Source of the DNA: Malachius bipustulatus
Taxonomy: Eukaryota > Arthropoda > Insecta > Coleoptera > Melyridae
NCBI GenBank assembly: GCA_910589415.1
Contig: OU342636.1
Coordinates: 40,935,735 to 40,999,734, forward strand
Direction: 5' to 3'
DNA length: 64,000 nucleotides
Shown here: positions 1 through 12,070 of the stretch, one piece after another
How positions within the stretch are numbered: the first letter of the stretch is position 1
Layout: every line of letters starts with the position of its first letter
The notes under the pieces: model-generated
What the model saw: only the letters and a program-made list of their open reading frames with translations
The model's database searches: none
What the model was told of the DNA's origin: nothing
Position numbers and translations under genes: made by a program

Positions 1-686
1 AATTAGGTACTTACTGGAAAACCTTAATAGTTTTTTGAAGAACAGTAAATAACAGTTACGTTGATTGGTCCATCATGAAAATCCGATAAACGAGTCTCCG
101 GTAACCTACGCGCGAAATGATGCATGTCGAAAATTGGATGCACTTTTTTTCATTGATTTTTTTCATCTTTTGTGATGGAATTTTAGTGTGTATCTCTTTT
201 ATTCATGAAAGTGAGTTTTGCGTGATATATTGAGTTTTGTTAGTGCAGGTTTTCCCGGTGCTATCACGTGCGTGCTTACTCGCTGCGTGAAAACTTCGAT
301 CACCGGCTTGGTCCACCGACCGTTTTCGTCAGTGCTGTTCCTGTTTCATTCCACAGCACATGACTGAAAATTAATAACTGCTTTTTTTGTGAAAAATCTC
401 CAAGGTCAGGCAAAGTTGAGGAGTGCTGCAAATTTGGATTTAACATCTCTTAATGGTCCTCTATCGAATTTCGTATAGTAAAAAATTTGGGCATGGTAAC
501 GAAAACTCAAAATACCATTCTGCTGGCCTAATAATAGTGTTCTATAATAACTTTTTGTTAGAAAATGCATGTGAGTGATTCATGGCTAATCGACTTTAGG
601 CAAACCCAGACAAAACGCAGACCATCATCTCTTGTTCAGGATGAAAGGGTCGCAGCTATCAGTCCTCTGCGAGGTTGCTCGGCATT
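1..686. other. Unassigned AT-rich DNA
   Basis: I see no open frame with recognisable homology, no RNA gene and no clear inverted repeat. The stretch ends where the first inverted-repeat element begins. Confidence 0.4.
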
Positions 687-1084
687 ATACAGGGTGATCT
701 ATTAGCTCACCATGAAATTATGACAAGTGAAATAGGGGCGATTAAAAAAAGAAAGAATAATCATGTAATTATGTCCTATTTCAATTATTTACGGAGTTCC
801 AGGACCTCAAAGTTTCCTGCATAAGGAGTCAAGTTAAGAATATTTATTCAACAAATATTTAACTTTTTATATAAAAAAATTCGCTGGTAGAGGGACAATT
901 TTTTTTCTTAAATAAACTAACGGGTAAAACCAAGGTAAAATTAAATGCATATTCTTAAACTCGCTCCTTATGCAGAAAAATTTGAAGTCCTGTAAAAATA
1001 CTACAAATTGGACATATTCTTTTTTAAATAATCTCACCTTTCACTTGTCACAATTTGATGATGAGCTGATAGAACACCTTGTAT
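687..1084. mobile_element. Inverted-repeat (MITE-like) element with TACAGGGTG ends
   Basis: The left end ATACAGGGTGATCTATTAGC and the right end GATAGAACACCTTGTAT are imperfect inverted copies. The inversion continues inward: 'ccatgaaattatgacaagtg' on the left answers 'cacttgtcacaatttgatg' on the right, and 'cctgcataaggagtc' answers 'gctccttatgcag'. The arms therefore occupy most of the roughly 400 bp. There is no coding capacity. It belongs to the class of non-autonomous insect elements ending in TACAGGGTG that recurs throughout this window. I could not define a target-site duplication. Confidence 0.7.
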
Positions 1085-2179
1085 ACTGACTGTATAAAAT
1101 TGAAATAGATATTTTTAAACTTAATAAATTACTGTTTAATAAGTCACTTTAGCCCTAAAGTCACTTAAAACGCTAGTTGAAAACAATAGTAACCAGGCTT
1201 TAAGTTTAAAGGTGACTTCAATCTTCTTATGTAACGGGCAATTCTAATAATTTCTTTCCTTTGATTGATGAAAACGCATTTCTTTTCCTTTAAAAGTTAA
1301 CGGTGATAGTTTTCGGTTAATCGGGTTTTTTGACCTAAATTTTGACAAAAGATTATTTGGAGTTCCGCAAAAACAAGTCTGAAGTCGGTACAATCTTTAT
1401 ATTAAGGAAAAGAAAACAGAATCGAGCCCATAAAAGACTGAAAAATTGTACATGGACTCCTGACTTTAGTTTCCATATGCACTGAGCGAAAAAGGGACGT
1501 AAATATAACGAAAACGTACGTTGTATCAATGAATTTTAACATGGAAACTCGTCCAACGTACAAGTTTATTCTCTCAACGAAAAGGAAATCATTAATCTAT
1601 GAACGTATTCACTGACCAAGTCTTTGATTCGTTGAAGAACGAACAAGTTGTTGTATTAACGAATTTTATTCATTGAGGAGTAGAGGGTTACTTTCGTGTA
1701 TGCAACGAATTTTTTTCGTTAGAACAATGAATGCTATGTTATTATTTGATGACCATGATTCGTTGATTTTATAATTCTAAATGGTTGGTTTACGTACACT
1801 GATCATAGTTTCGTGGATCCATATACACTGTCATTATGAATATTTACATTGTTGTAAAGAAACATTTAACGTTAATAATATGAATAATTTTAATAACTTA
1901 ACGTTTTTTATTCATTCCTATAATGAAATTGCCGAGGGTACATAAAATGATGTCCCGTCCTCAAGATATGTTGAGATCAAACATGTGAACGGCAAAGTTT
2001 TACAAGCGGAGCGAAAACTCGATCGGATTTAAAAGCTGTAATTAAAATTAGCATACGGTATTAAGAAAATATGATCTGTATAATTCTAACGCAATTAAGA
2101 AAATCATTTTACGACACTCACCAAGCCAAAAACGTAGTTGATTCTTATAATAATTAACGTGAAAGTTCACGACGCCATT
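1085..2179. other. Unassigned AT-rich DNA with a possible weak palindromic repeat
   Basis: No gene is recognised. Within about 1465-1845 there are many scattered AACGAA/TTCGTT words. The outer segments 'ttccatatgcactgagcg' and 'ggatccatatacactgtc' resemble each other, which may mark an old palindromic MITE. The match is too weak to set boundaries. Confidence 0.3.
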
Positions 2180-2395
2180 TCAGGAAACTTAAGGTGTTTG
2201 CGCACCCTTCATCCGCGAATTTCCAGGAGAGAAAGAGAATGAAAACGCAGGTTTAATGATGAAACGCACCTGATTGCAACTTGACAGTCGATGTTACGAA
2301 ACTCGAGACCTCCAGTCGGCCGATGCACTAAAACCCACCATCACTCACTCACTGCGCGCGCCCGCCGTTGTCTCCGTATTGCTGGCATTTAGCCG
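2180..2395 (+). other. Candidate non-coding 5' exon or promoter patch with splice-donor-like end
   Basis: This segment is more GC-rich than its surroundings and non-repetitive. It contains CACTCACTCACTGCGCGCGC and ends in CCG followed by GTAAGT at 2396, a near-ideal splice donor. Such a layout would suit a first, untranslated exon of a host gene whose remaining exons lie outside or far downstream. There is no TATA box or coding frame to support it further. It is an inference from composition and one donor-like site. Confidence 0.25.
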
Positions 2396-3307
2396 GTAAG
2401 TACAAGGTGTACGTTACATTTATATCAAGCTTATATTTTCTTTTATTTTTCTCACTCTTTTAAAATTTTGATAGTGGACATAGAGTACGAGATGCTGCAA
2501 CTGATTTGACTTGGTGTAATTCATCAACTGGCTTTTTTAGACTGTTAGTTCACTCAAATTAGACCAAACGTTTTGATTTTGTTGCAATAAATCATGTAGG
2601 AACTCTTGGTTCCGGGAATATGTTAACATGTAGAGGGAGGTTTCCTGATAAATGCCTAATAAATTAATAAAGAGTTGATCAATTGTATAGGTACAGTTAA
2701 ATACGTTGAAGCATCTCGTAAACTAAGCCCTAAATCAAAATTATAAAAAAAATAAAAAAAATAAAAGAAAGTACACTTGACCTAAAAAAATCATTTGAAT
2801 CAGATGTGTGCACAGGCACGAGAAAACGTTGGGAGGGGGGTCAATGTGCACTATTAATGTACCCCCGTTTTCTCCCTTCGCGCTTCGATTCTCTTGAGCA
2901 AATTTTACCGAAAACTGTGCCGTCATAGGAAAGTAGTATGTCTATGCAAAACTTCAACTGAGAACATTTTTTAAGAAATAACGAAGTTATGAATAATTTT
3001 TTTTAAATATCGACTTACACGCTGTATTTTGAAAACAGGAGGCCCGTGTGAAAAATCCCATTTAGACCAGTCTAAAAACGCTGCAGATATGGAAAGGAGA
3101 ACGGAACGAGTGTATCAGTGGCACAGTCTTATTCCATCTGGAACATCTAGAGAGAGCATCTGTCCATTAATGATTTTTTTTTTCAAAAATTCATTAAGAA
3201 ATTAAATGGAAAATTTTAATTGATATGGGAGTTGTTAGGTATACAACTTTCAAAGAACTAATTTGCTAGGTGCTAATGGTAAGTAGGTACCTATACTTCT
3301 TTCATAC
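2396..3307. other. Unassigned AT-rich DNA
   Basis: No recognised gene or repeat. The 61-codon minus-strand frame here begins in ordinary sequence and ends in a run of A/T-encoded Phe/Leu. It has no recognisable domain and I do not call it. Confidence 0.35.
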
Positions 3308-3893
3308 ATACAGGTGTCCCAGAAGAAAGGGGACAAACTTCGACGATAGAATATTCACTTAATTTTAGGACAAAAAGTCTCAATGAAATGAACACATTCT
3401 TTAGAGTGGGTGTTTTCATTCCAAAGCTAGAGGGTGTTCGCTTCGCTCATTTCACAAACCTTTTCACTCACAAAATAAAATTTCACTTTTAACACTAATA
3501 ACATAAATAGATATTAAACGCCATTTTACGACAAATTTTATTGTATTCAGTATAGTTTTTTAAAGTTTTTTAAAATTTTTACATGTTTATACATTTTATG
3601 AGTGAACAAGGGACCAATCGGCCACGAACTTCTCAATTTTTTATAAAAAACTTAAAAAAAATTATCAAAAAAACCTAAACCCAAATAAATTAGAAGACAA
3701 AAACTCAACATTAAAGAGGGTTCAATAAAAATTATCAAATTGATAAATTGATTTTATATTGGCGTAATTTGAACACAAAGTTCTATAATGTTAGCTGGCT
3801 AAAATACGTTTAGCTTGAAAACAAGCTGAACGTAAAAAACCTAAAGAAGAAGAAGTTCGATGTCTGTCTCCTTTATTCTGGGACAGTCTGTAT
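3308..3893. mobile_element. MITE-like element with about 38-bp terminal inverted repeats
   Basis: The left terminus ATACAGGTGTCCCAGAAG, then AAAGGGGACAAACTTCGA, is matched in inverted form by TTCGATGTCTGTCTCC, then TTTATTCTGGGACAGTCTGTAT, at the right end. The interior is AT-rich and non-coding. A cluster 'gagggtgttcgcttcgctc' lies within it. Termini of the form TACAGG(G)TGTCC are shared with other elements in the window. No clear target-site duplication is visible. Confidence 0.75.
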
Positions 3894-4337
3894 ATGCAAG
3901 TTTGGGTAAATTTTTCAGGATTGCACTAATGACTGTCACCGGAACCGAATTTGCAAACGCCTCAACTTAATTTTCTCCTTTTTTAGTCCCTTCTCATCTT
4001 TAGATAGAATCACCATTATCTCCAGAATTATAAATTGACTTGATAGTATAATTCCAAGCCTTTTCAATTATTTCCTCGACATCTCGCAACTATCAAACTG
4101 TTAAATTGCAAGCTAAGTCATTACTTAGCTCAAATGGAAAGTCTTAAGACTTCAAAATTATTTTTTTTGGGTCTTGACTCAAAAAAATAAGAGCAAGTCT
4201 GAATAAGAGATTTCCTCTTCATGCAGGAGATGCTGATTGGTTAAAAATGACAACTAATTTTATTCGCATCAATGTAGCAAGGAAGAATAAGAGTTACCAA
4301 CCACCAAGGGATAAAGAATCGGAAAACGTGTATGATA

Positions 4338-4808
4338 TTATATGTAGGTAGAATATCGGGCCCATAATTTATAACAATAAAAAGTAAACATGTGTAAACC
4401 CCCTCCTTTAGTAATATTTAAATATGGCAACGCCTCATTCATCAACCACCTAGTGACAATCCTCTCAGTACACACGGAATGTAAACGGGCCAGGCGACTC
4501 CTGTTATTATAAACTCGTAAATCTAAAAACTCCCTGCATATCGGGCGCAAAACAACTCCCCTGCCATCCTCCGATTCCCTCCCCTCACTCCCACCCCCTG
4601 ATGGTGCGAGAGAGACCGACCGAGTAGGGGGAGCGGGGCGAAAGGGGAGAGCTAAAAACGCAAAATAGAGAGTTGCGAAAATATGTACAAAGAGTGCCCT
4701 AGCAAAAGTTGTGTGTAGGAGTAGCGAATTTTCTATAACCCCGGCGCTGGCGTCGTTGCCATGTTTATTGTACGCATTGGAACGGTTTCGTGATGGCGCT
4801 GACGTCAA
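4338..4808 (-). other. Unrecognised 156-codon open frame over a GC-rich, promoter-like patch
   Basis: This is the longest uninterrupted frame in the window. I recognise no domain in its translation: it is Arg/Ser/Pro-rich in the first half and mixed afterwards, with no signal peptide or membrane segment I would trust. The GC-rich half (about 4540-4810) has a homopurine/homopyrimidine tract, CpG clusters and a perfect CRE-type palindrome TGACGTCA at 4800-4807. This suggests regulatory DNA at least as strongly as a protein. The frame may be open only because of low stop density in GC-rich sequence. Treat it as a candidate promoter or 5' exon rather than a gene. Confidence 0.2.
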
Positions 4809-4810
4809 TA

Positions 4811-6542
4811 AATACAGCCTGATTTTTATAAAACATTATTGTGTCACTGTGTCACTACTGTCACTGTTATGATTTTTCAGGAAGTTTTGTAAAAAAATGC
4901 ATTTTTTTTTTCAATACATATATATACTTAGTAGCTAAACAACTTAATTTGGCGACTATTTTCCTTTACGTTAAAATTTATACATGCATGATTGTTTCAG
5001 TCATGAAACTTGCTATAATTATTCAAAAATTAAAATCGCAAGATGATCATGATCGTGAGAATGATAACAGCGACTTGTGCATTTTTTATTAAAGAGTGTT
5101 GCAGAAAAAATATTGTTAGAGAAAAACTAATTATGTGACAGGCGCATTATATGCAGTAGTGCATAATTTTCACTATATCTGAAACAGTATTTCATTAATC
5201 CCTGTCAATCACTGGAGTGACACGAAGCAGCAATATGTCTGGAGATTCGTGGCATCAATCTTGTAAAAGGAGCAGCTAAGAATCTGGCCTTTTAAATCGG
5301 TCTTGGCACTATTTTATACCAAGTCAATTATTAAATGAAAGTATTTTAGGTCGAAATCAATCTTCAGTAGAATAAAAGAAACACAAAAAGTATCAACTAT
5401 CCCTTTGTCCTTGAGCCGAAATAACGCGGATTGATTCATTCACACCAAGCCTGTTGGATTTTTCCGCCCCGAGTCGGAAATCGAACTTACTCATGCCAGT
5501 GTCAGTGATCTGATGGTCCTCGCTCAATGATGTGATCTCAAAAATGCATCTAAAAAGCTCCATTTTAACCAGAACTGAGGTATTATGAATATTAAAAATT
5601 AAAATTTAACACTAGAAATCTTACCCTTCCTGGATTAAATAGTCGTTTAGACGGAGACTACATATTAGAGGTCTTGCAGCTCTTAAAATTAAAAAATACA
5701 TATTCGGTCAAAAATATACTAAAATTCATCAATTTACGTACAATCTACGCGGAAATGTACCGTATTTGAGATACAGCGTATAAAAAAGATTATTATTGGA
5801 TTTTTTTTAAGATATCGCAGGAACCGTTTGAGATAGATAACTCGCAGCTATTGGTATATGTCTTATCATTCACAGCTACTTTTTTAATACCAGGTTAATT
5901 TTTTTAAGGTGATAATGGTGAGTGAATCAGAAGGGCTCTAGTTTGGCTTGATTCTTGTAAATCAGCTTCAGAAGAGAGAAGACATAAAGTAAAAGAAACT
6001 GACCCACCTAAAATGACCTCTATCTACCTACTATATATTTAAAGGTAACTCTCTTCTGCAGAAAGAAGATTCTACTCTCTTCTACTACGGAGAGATTCCT
6101 CAAATCCACCCCATACGGCCAGGTACGAGACGTGTCCTGGTGAAAAGAGCAAAGTTAATATCTGAAATTTGTTTTTGTTCTACCATTTTTCTATCGCTTA
6201 TTCGACCCTGTGATCAGTAAATTCCCGGTCATAGTTAAAACCTGTCATCTTTTATTTATTTTTATCTATATCGCTGCTGAAGATTGAAGTTACTTTCGCA
6301 TAGATGATATGACAACCGAAATTTGAGTAATTAAAATGTAGTTTTGTCAAAAAATGAACAGGCAAAAGGTGGACAGGGTTGAGAGCGAAGCGACGCGAAA
6401 ATCCCGTCCGTCCCATTTTTTTGTCATTACAAAATTCGTATGTTTACGTTTTTTGACATTAGGCAGCTGTCATACGTCGAGGTCGTAAAATTATTTATTT
6501 GAAAATATATCCAAAATAATAATTAATTAGTTTATTTCATAC
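4811..6542. other. Unassigned AT-rich DNA
   Basis: No homology recognised. An 83-codon plus-strand frame at 4841-5092 has low-complexity, Ile/Lys/Tyr-rich content and no domain. Short imperfect repeats exist, but nothing with defined ends. Confidence 0.3.
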
Positions 6543-7007
6543 TGTTACGGGTCTCACAATAAATAAATCACCACCAAAGTCTGCAAATCTTTATTGACCA
6601 AATTATAACCTCTAATTAATAATAAACACACACAGCTGACTACACTACTACTCTTGTACTTGTCTGTTATTTAAACCGCTATACTGTCACCACTGGCTTC
6701 CTTACTTCACACTTCACTTCACTACTGCTCTGTTCAGCTTCCACTAGTTACTACTGCTCTGTCTTCACTTCTTCAGATTCATTCCACGTCCAAACTAAAA
6801 CTGTCCCACGCAGCCGCGAGGCTGCTCTTATATAGTTCCCCCGACGGGGCAGCGAAACAGTAGGTACATTCTCGAACGTTGCACCGGCCGTCGATTCGTG
6901 GATTCTGGAAATGTCGGATTGTTCGGCGAGCCCACTCCAGAAATCCATAGAACTAACGTCTGTCTGTCAATGTGTCACATGACATGTGACTGGAACTGTC
7001 GCGAACA
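6543..7007 (-). mobile_element. Solo LTR of a gypsy-like LTR retrotransposon
   Basis: Read on the minus strand, the segment starts TGTTCGCG, ends CCGTAACA, and has LTR architecture. A TATA box lies in the context CTATATAAG (plus 6827-6835), with CpG-rich sequence upstream. After about 230 bp an AATAAA polyadenylation signal follows (plus 6590-6595), then a short U5-like end. The TG...CA ends fit an LTR of roughly 465 bp. No matching second LTR or internal region occurs nearby, so it is probably a solo LTR left by recombination. The five bases on each side do not match, so the exact ends or the duplication are uncertain. The small minus-strand open frame inside (6751-6948) is promoter sequence, not a gene. 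Confidence 0.65.
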
Positions 7008-7443
7008 TGTCATTGACTAACTCAGTATAAAAAAAAATGTAAACAAATGAAACGGAGGGCTAGGAGCTCTTCACGAAACAAATAGAATGTTTCCAGAGCG
7101 GTCTCGTTATAATACTAATACATTATAACTAGATAAACGCTTGGTTACCGTAACTATAAACATATTCATAACTCCCTTGGGACTGTTATGAATCCATAAC
7201 TCCCTCTATTATTACTATTTGTTTAATTCTGGTAACCATTGGATGTTGGTTTTGTTGTTGCATTGTTGGTTGAATATTTGGATTTCATAATATGTCATTT
7301 TCTACAAACTTTCCAGCTGATATATCCATGGTAATCAATAATCATGCTTACTCAATTATTAAAAACATTCGTTTAATTTTAAAAACCAACAGATTTCGTT
7401 TTTATATTTCATTTTATATGAAATAAAATTAATTATGTAGCAC

Positions 7444-7554
7444 GGGAGTTATTGGATGTTAATAACCTCGGGCAACTTAACAATCCCGAGGGACTAACGT
7501 CCCTCGGGATTGCAATATGTTGCCCTCTGTAATTAACATACTCATAACTCCCTT
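7444..7554. repeat. Long imperfect hairpin with CCCGAGGGAC core
   Basis: Inner arms CAATCCCGAGGGAC and GTCCCTCGGGATTG flank a 3-nt loop. The palindrome continues outward through 'gttaataacctcgggcaac' against 'gttgccctctgtaattaac', then GGGAGTTAT against ATAACTCCC, with small interruptions. About 50-bp arms make a stable fold in RNA or single-stranded DNA. Related 'ataactccc' words occur just upstream (7150-7205). Confidence 0.7.
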
Positions 7555-7589
7555 GATACATAAATAACTATTATTTTCGAAAAGAGTAA

Positions 7590-7905
7590 CTTTTTTTGAC
7601 GGCTGTCAAATTTGACAGCGCACGTTTTAAAATTTACCAAATAAAAATGAATTTTAGTTATTCGCGAACGTCAGAAACCGGTGACGGGTAGCGCGGAAAA
7701 TTTGTAATGGCTGTCAAATATTTGAAATCTGACAGCTCTGTAATCTGACAGCTCTCTAATCTAACAGCGAACTTTTTTAAAATCTAATAAATTATCATAG
7801 GTAAGTTTAGGTCATACGGAAATGTCTACAACAGAAAATTTTTGACATCTGTCAAATATCTCAAATCTGACAGCTGTCAAATGTGACAGCGCATTTTTAT
7901 AAATT
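7590..7905. repeat. Cluster of CTGTCAAATNTGACAG palindromic repeats
   Basis: At least three short palindromes of the form GCTGTCAAA(T/A)NTGACAGCGCA occur near 7600, 7712 and 7860, with extra 'ctgacagctct' units between them. The first and last are followed by similar AT-rich sequence ('tttaaaatttaccaaa' and 'tataaattttcaaaa'), so the cluster may be a degraded element with palindromic ends. Confidence 0.6.
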
Positions 7906-8559
7906 TTCAAAATGCAATCAAATGCAAATCAAAGTAAAATAACACTGCTAAATTCTAATATACAATTAAAATTTTCTGTTTTATCTAGAAACTTTTTGGT
8001 ATTCTTTGTTTTTTTTTGCATCTGCAACCGCTATCAAGAAAAAAAGGAAACAATTTCCTTCAAATTAGACAAAATTAAAATTGTTAAAATGGTGAATCAG
8101 ACTCTGGCTTTTTGGATAATTTCTCAGTTCGAATAACTTTTTGACTAAAGTTTGACCAACCTCAAGGAACTAGAACAAAAAAGAAAAAAAATATTTTAAT
8201 TTCAACACCCTGTAGATCGAATAGATCGATAACGAATCGGTTTATATGACGGTTTATATTACATATCTATGTTTTTATGAACTATTATAGGCATAAAATA
8301 AACCAAATAATCACCTCCTTTCGTATGCACCTGGTATTTAGGAACACCCTGTTGTAATGAAGTCGTGAATTTTCGACTTCATTTTAGTCAACTGTCATAA
8401 ATAGTGGAATTATAATAATTATTAAACTTTCTCAAGCGCATTTATTTCCGATAATTTTTCAGATCATTGAATGTTTTTTTATGAACAGACCAAATTTTAA
8501 GCGAGCTGAATCGAGGCAGTTGACTACAAATTCGGAAGCCACATCGCTGATACCGGCGC

Positions 8560-10060
8560 TGATATCACCGTAGGTAAAAACTGAATAAACCTTTTTTATA
8601 CACTGCGTCCCAACTGAAAAACGGTAGATAGTTAATCCAGAAGATATGGCAAAAATGAAAAATCACGAACATTTTGGCTTGAAAATTCACTTCCGATCCG
8701 GCGTTCTTACGGTGATTAGTAGAGTGTTGAGAGTTTCGATCCGGTGTTATTACGACGGGTAGTGGTATTGACTTCCGATCCAGTATCCTTACGTCGAACA
8801 GTATAGTGTCATCTTTATAGTGATAAACCGCCGTAGGCCGTAGGTAAATAGATAGATTGTACGAGATCTAATTCACTCCCGATCTGGTGTTATTATTAGA
8901 GTTAGTAGTGGCGAGATAGTAGTACTGGTATGTAGTTTGAATCGATTCATAGACCGGCCATCCGCGTAACGCGTTCCGAAATAATAGTCCAGACCCCGAG
9001 TTAGCGCCGTTTCCAATCTTCCGAGACTAGAGCAGACCACCATCCAACTCCGTGTCAAGGTAGGTGGTAATTAATACCAGCCGTAATTTTTCTCTTGTAT
9101 TTGGTTGTGTCACGATCACCCCCGGAACCCGCTGTAGCAACAAAGGCCCCGTTCTTGTCGTGAGATTGCTTACCCCGGCGTCGCAGGGGGTAATCTCGCG
9201 GTGGTAGCGCGGTCTGGCGCTAGTCAACAGCCCATCGACACCTGTCTTCCGCTGGAGTAACGAAGGTCCCGTCTTTGTCGTGAGATTGCTTACTCCGGCG
9301 TCGCAGGGGGTAATCTCGCTCTTCAACCTACCCTGCTTCAGCTGGTCGTCTTTTGCGTGTAGCGCGCTGGGTCGATGGGGCCGATTTTCCCACGACGACT
9401 TATCCCTGGGGGCGGAAGCTCGAATTTCTGGTTTATTGGCGAGTTTGCCAATTCCTTTCAACCCAAAAATTCAACACCTTGATTCTCTCTTCGTTGTCGT
9501 TTGTAGTCCTTCCCCACAAACCCAAATACCTCTGGAATCTTTTTTGTCACATGCGAGGCTGCAGAGCGCCTTGAGATTGGGTGGTGGCGTGACCTGGTAC
9601 TCGTCCAAACAGCACGCCGAACCTCAGCCCCTCCAGTAAGACGCGAACCCGATTTCGACACTCGCACATGAAATAAGTACGAGTACTAACTCTCATACCT
9701 ACCGGGGAGCCATTTTTAATTATTGGGATTTACCGCCTCCGTTGACCGCACCCCGCTTCCTGCCGCTTTGCTTCGCAACCCATAATAAAACGACCGCTAA
9801 AGTCAGTCCGCGTCCACTTTTGTGATAACCTCATCTGACCCCTGGCATTCCCGTCTTCTCCATTGAGTTGCCCTGGGACAAGGGTACGATTAACGTACCA
9901 ACTGTGTGATAACTCAGGTAATTGGGAAAAGATAGCGAGTCCATTTTCCCGGGGGAGTAAACCCTCTGCAAAAATCTGGCGCCCGAGCAATCCGTCCGAT
10001 TCCAGCCAGTTTCCCGGACGCCCGGAGTTGTCATCACACTGTATAATAAATTAATGGCAC
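8560..10060. mobile_element. GC-rich LTR/leader-like segment with internal repeats
   Basis: A 1.5-kb GC-rich island in AT-rich DNA. It contains (1) degenerate repeats of ACTTCCGATCCGGTGTT type at 8689-8910; (2) a 120-bp tandem dimer at 9121-9320, listed separately; (3) AATAAAA near 9784; and (4) TGGCGCCCGAGC at 9977-9988, preceded by TCTGCAAAAATC. The last item resembles the primer-binding site that follows a 5' LTR. The composition suits the LTR and untranslated leader of a BEL- or gypsy-type element. I find no TG...CA repeat partner and no gag downstream. The overlapping open frames on both strands reflect high GC rather than genes. Confidence 0.4.
9121..9320. repeat. 120-bp tandem dimer containing a conserved hairpin
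   Basis: The block GTCGTGAGATTGCTTACCCC, then GGCGTCGCAGGGGGTAATCTCGC (9157 onward), recurs exactly 120 bp later (9277 onward) with one substitution (C to T at the base before TCC). Each copy can fold as GAGATT..TTACCCC / GGGGGTAATCTC around a GGCGTCGCA loop. The substitution would turn a G-C pair into a G-U pair. The flanks of the two units (first about 35 bases) are also alike; the last 40 bases differ. Confidence 0.75.
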
Positions 10061-11214
10061 CTTTTCTTCCAAAACCATAATAAAATAAAAAAAAGTTCCG
10101 TATTTGCAAAAATAAAGTTGATGATGTCAGCGGAAATTCGAAACGCGTAACCCTCAATCTTATTATATATGTTGGAAGCAAATTAAAAGCGGCCATGAAA
10201 AAGTGCTTTCAGTTTTTTATGCCTTTTCAAATAAACTAACTAGATGGGAATTTAAAATTTCGAAGATTTAAGTTTTTTTTCACTTTTTTCTGAAACTATT
10301 AGAGATAATCTAATTTTTTTGTCAGCTTATTATTGAGCGTTAAATTTAGTTTCTTTGGATTGTTGCCAATGGTACCTGTTTGGTTACCTTTCTGAAATTT
10401 CAAAGATGAATGTAACGAGACAAGTTGAGTGGAACATTGAACTACCGAAACATTGATTTGAATGAATTTTTATTTCACCAATCTTTGATTTTTGAAAGTT
10501 ATTTATTGATTACTGTGTGTTGCTGCGGTCAGAGAAAGCTTGTTCAGAAACGATGGATGATAAAATCAGTGTTGTGCAATATTTTGTTGTTAAGAAAAAT
10601 AAAATCTTGTGACACATTCTTGATTTGGTAGCAGATAGAAGATAACAAACGATTTCAATGTAAACACTTTGGTTAGAGAGCAAACTTTGAGTTCATGAAC
10701 ATTCTTTTGTGGGTCAGCTATAGCTAAGACGTTCACTGAGAAACTCAAAGTAGCAGATTTAATTTAAGTTTTCTATATAGGGTCAAACAATTAATTTGGG
10801 TTTCACAGTGGAATGCGATTGATCTCTAATCAAAGGTAAGCCGTATTTGAAAGAAGTTCAACAGTAGATCCCTAAACGCGAAAGCCTAGGTTATCTTGTG
10901 AATCATTTATTTGATTCTGTTTATGATACCTTTACAGCTTTTAGCGTTGACACATAGAGTGAGGATGTGGATTGTCCCAGAACTTTGGTATACAATACGT
11001 AAATTAAATTTCAAGAATTTTACTACTTTTTGACGAAAAAATTATGAATCAAATATCAAAGACGATGCTGCAGTCTCTGGCAAAGGTACCTATTTCAATT
11101 ATTTACAAAAAAATAAAATGTGTTATTGAATTTTCAGAGTCTATACATCAATGAGGACGTATCTCATCTGGCTCAGAGCTTAAAGAGGGGAGGAAAAAAC
11201 ATAAATTTTGTAAA
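10061..11214. other. Unassigned AT-rich DNA
   Basis: No recognised gene, repeat boundary or RNA. Several short plus-strand frames are AT-driven and show no domain. Confidence 0.3.
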
Positions 11215-11610
11215 ACCAAAATATACCTCAAAAATGATATCTCACGTGATCCCCATGCCCTCCTGCACACTCAAAATTATAATTTTGAAATTAGAAGGGA
11301 CTGCAACGTTGTCTTTGACATTTCACACATCTGTTTTACGTCAAAAAGTAATAAAATTCATGCTATTTGATTGATTTTTTGTACAAAGCTCCAATCTCAT
11401 TTGCTTCAGAATTTAAGGGCTTTATAATCTGAAAACAGACTGTCAAAATGAAAAGTAAAATAATTTTTATGTGGATAATTAGGTATAACCCATTTAAAAT
11501 GAGATACCACTTGAACCCATGCCATTTAATATTTTAAAGTTGACAGTGACTGCAACGTCGTCTATTATATTTGACACATCGATTTTATGTCGAAAAGTGG
11601 CCATTATTTG
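11215..11610. repeat. Degenerate direct repeat of about 265-bp period
   Basis: 'aaaatgatatctcacgtgat' and the following 'ccccatgcc' at about 11231 correspond to 'aaaatgagataccacttgaa' and 'cccatgcc' at about 11496. In both units this is followed by 'gactgcaacg(t)cgtct', a 'ttgacacatc.gatttta' segment and 'gtc.aaaagt'. The first unit is open on the plus strand, but the second is not, so coding is unlikely. Confidence 0.6.
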
Positions 11611-11889
11611 ACACATATCGTTTTCCATGAGTTAGAGAGGAAAAGTTTCGAAGTGCATATAGTCGGACAGTCGCCTAAGCCTGGGCGCAGACTCAGAATC
11701 ATACTAATTGGTATACCTATATATAAATAAAATTGACTAAGAAGATTTCCTAAAAAGGGTTCTGTTATCTTTGATCAACCTGCGGCGTATAACATGTAAT
11801 GATTCAACACATCGTGGATAAACAATAATAGTAAATTGAAAAAAGACCGAAATGCAGTAAAAATCAAATTGTATCATTCCATCAACACT

Positions 11890-12070
11890 GCATATCAAGA
11901 ATTACGTCCCGGCAACGTGGCCGATTGGTGGGAGAAGCACGGGACGAGTGAGGGATACTGAATGTAAACTGCGGGAAGTCCCGGGGCAACTCCCTCTTTA
12001 CCCGCCGCCCCTGTATGACGGGGATTAACATCCTCATATTCAACATCGAGATACACGCGAACCTTTATTT
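11890..12070. other. Short GC-rich island of unknown nature
   Basis: CCCGGCAACGTGGCCGATTGG and nearby sequence stand out from AT-rich flanks. A 78-codon minus-strand frame crosses it without a recognisable domain. It could be an LTR leader fragment or a short exon. I see nothing decisive. Confidence 0.25.

Noticed and set aside
9027..9461. 144-codon minus-strand frame with an internal 40-residue repeat
   Set aside because: The repeat follows from the 120-bp DNA duplication; GC-rich DNA stays open in several frames on both strands and no domain is recognised.
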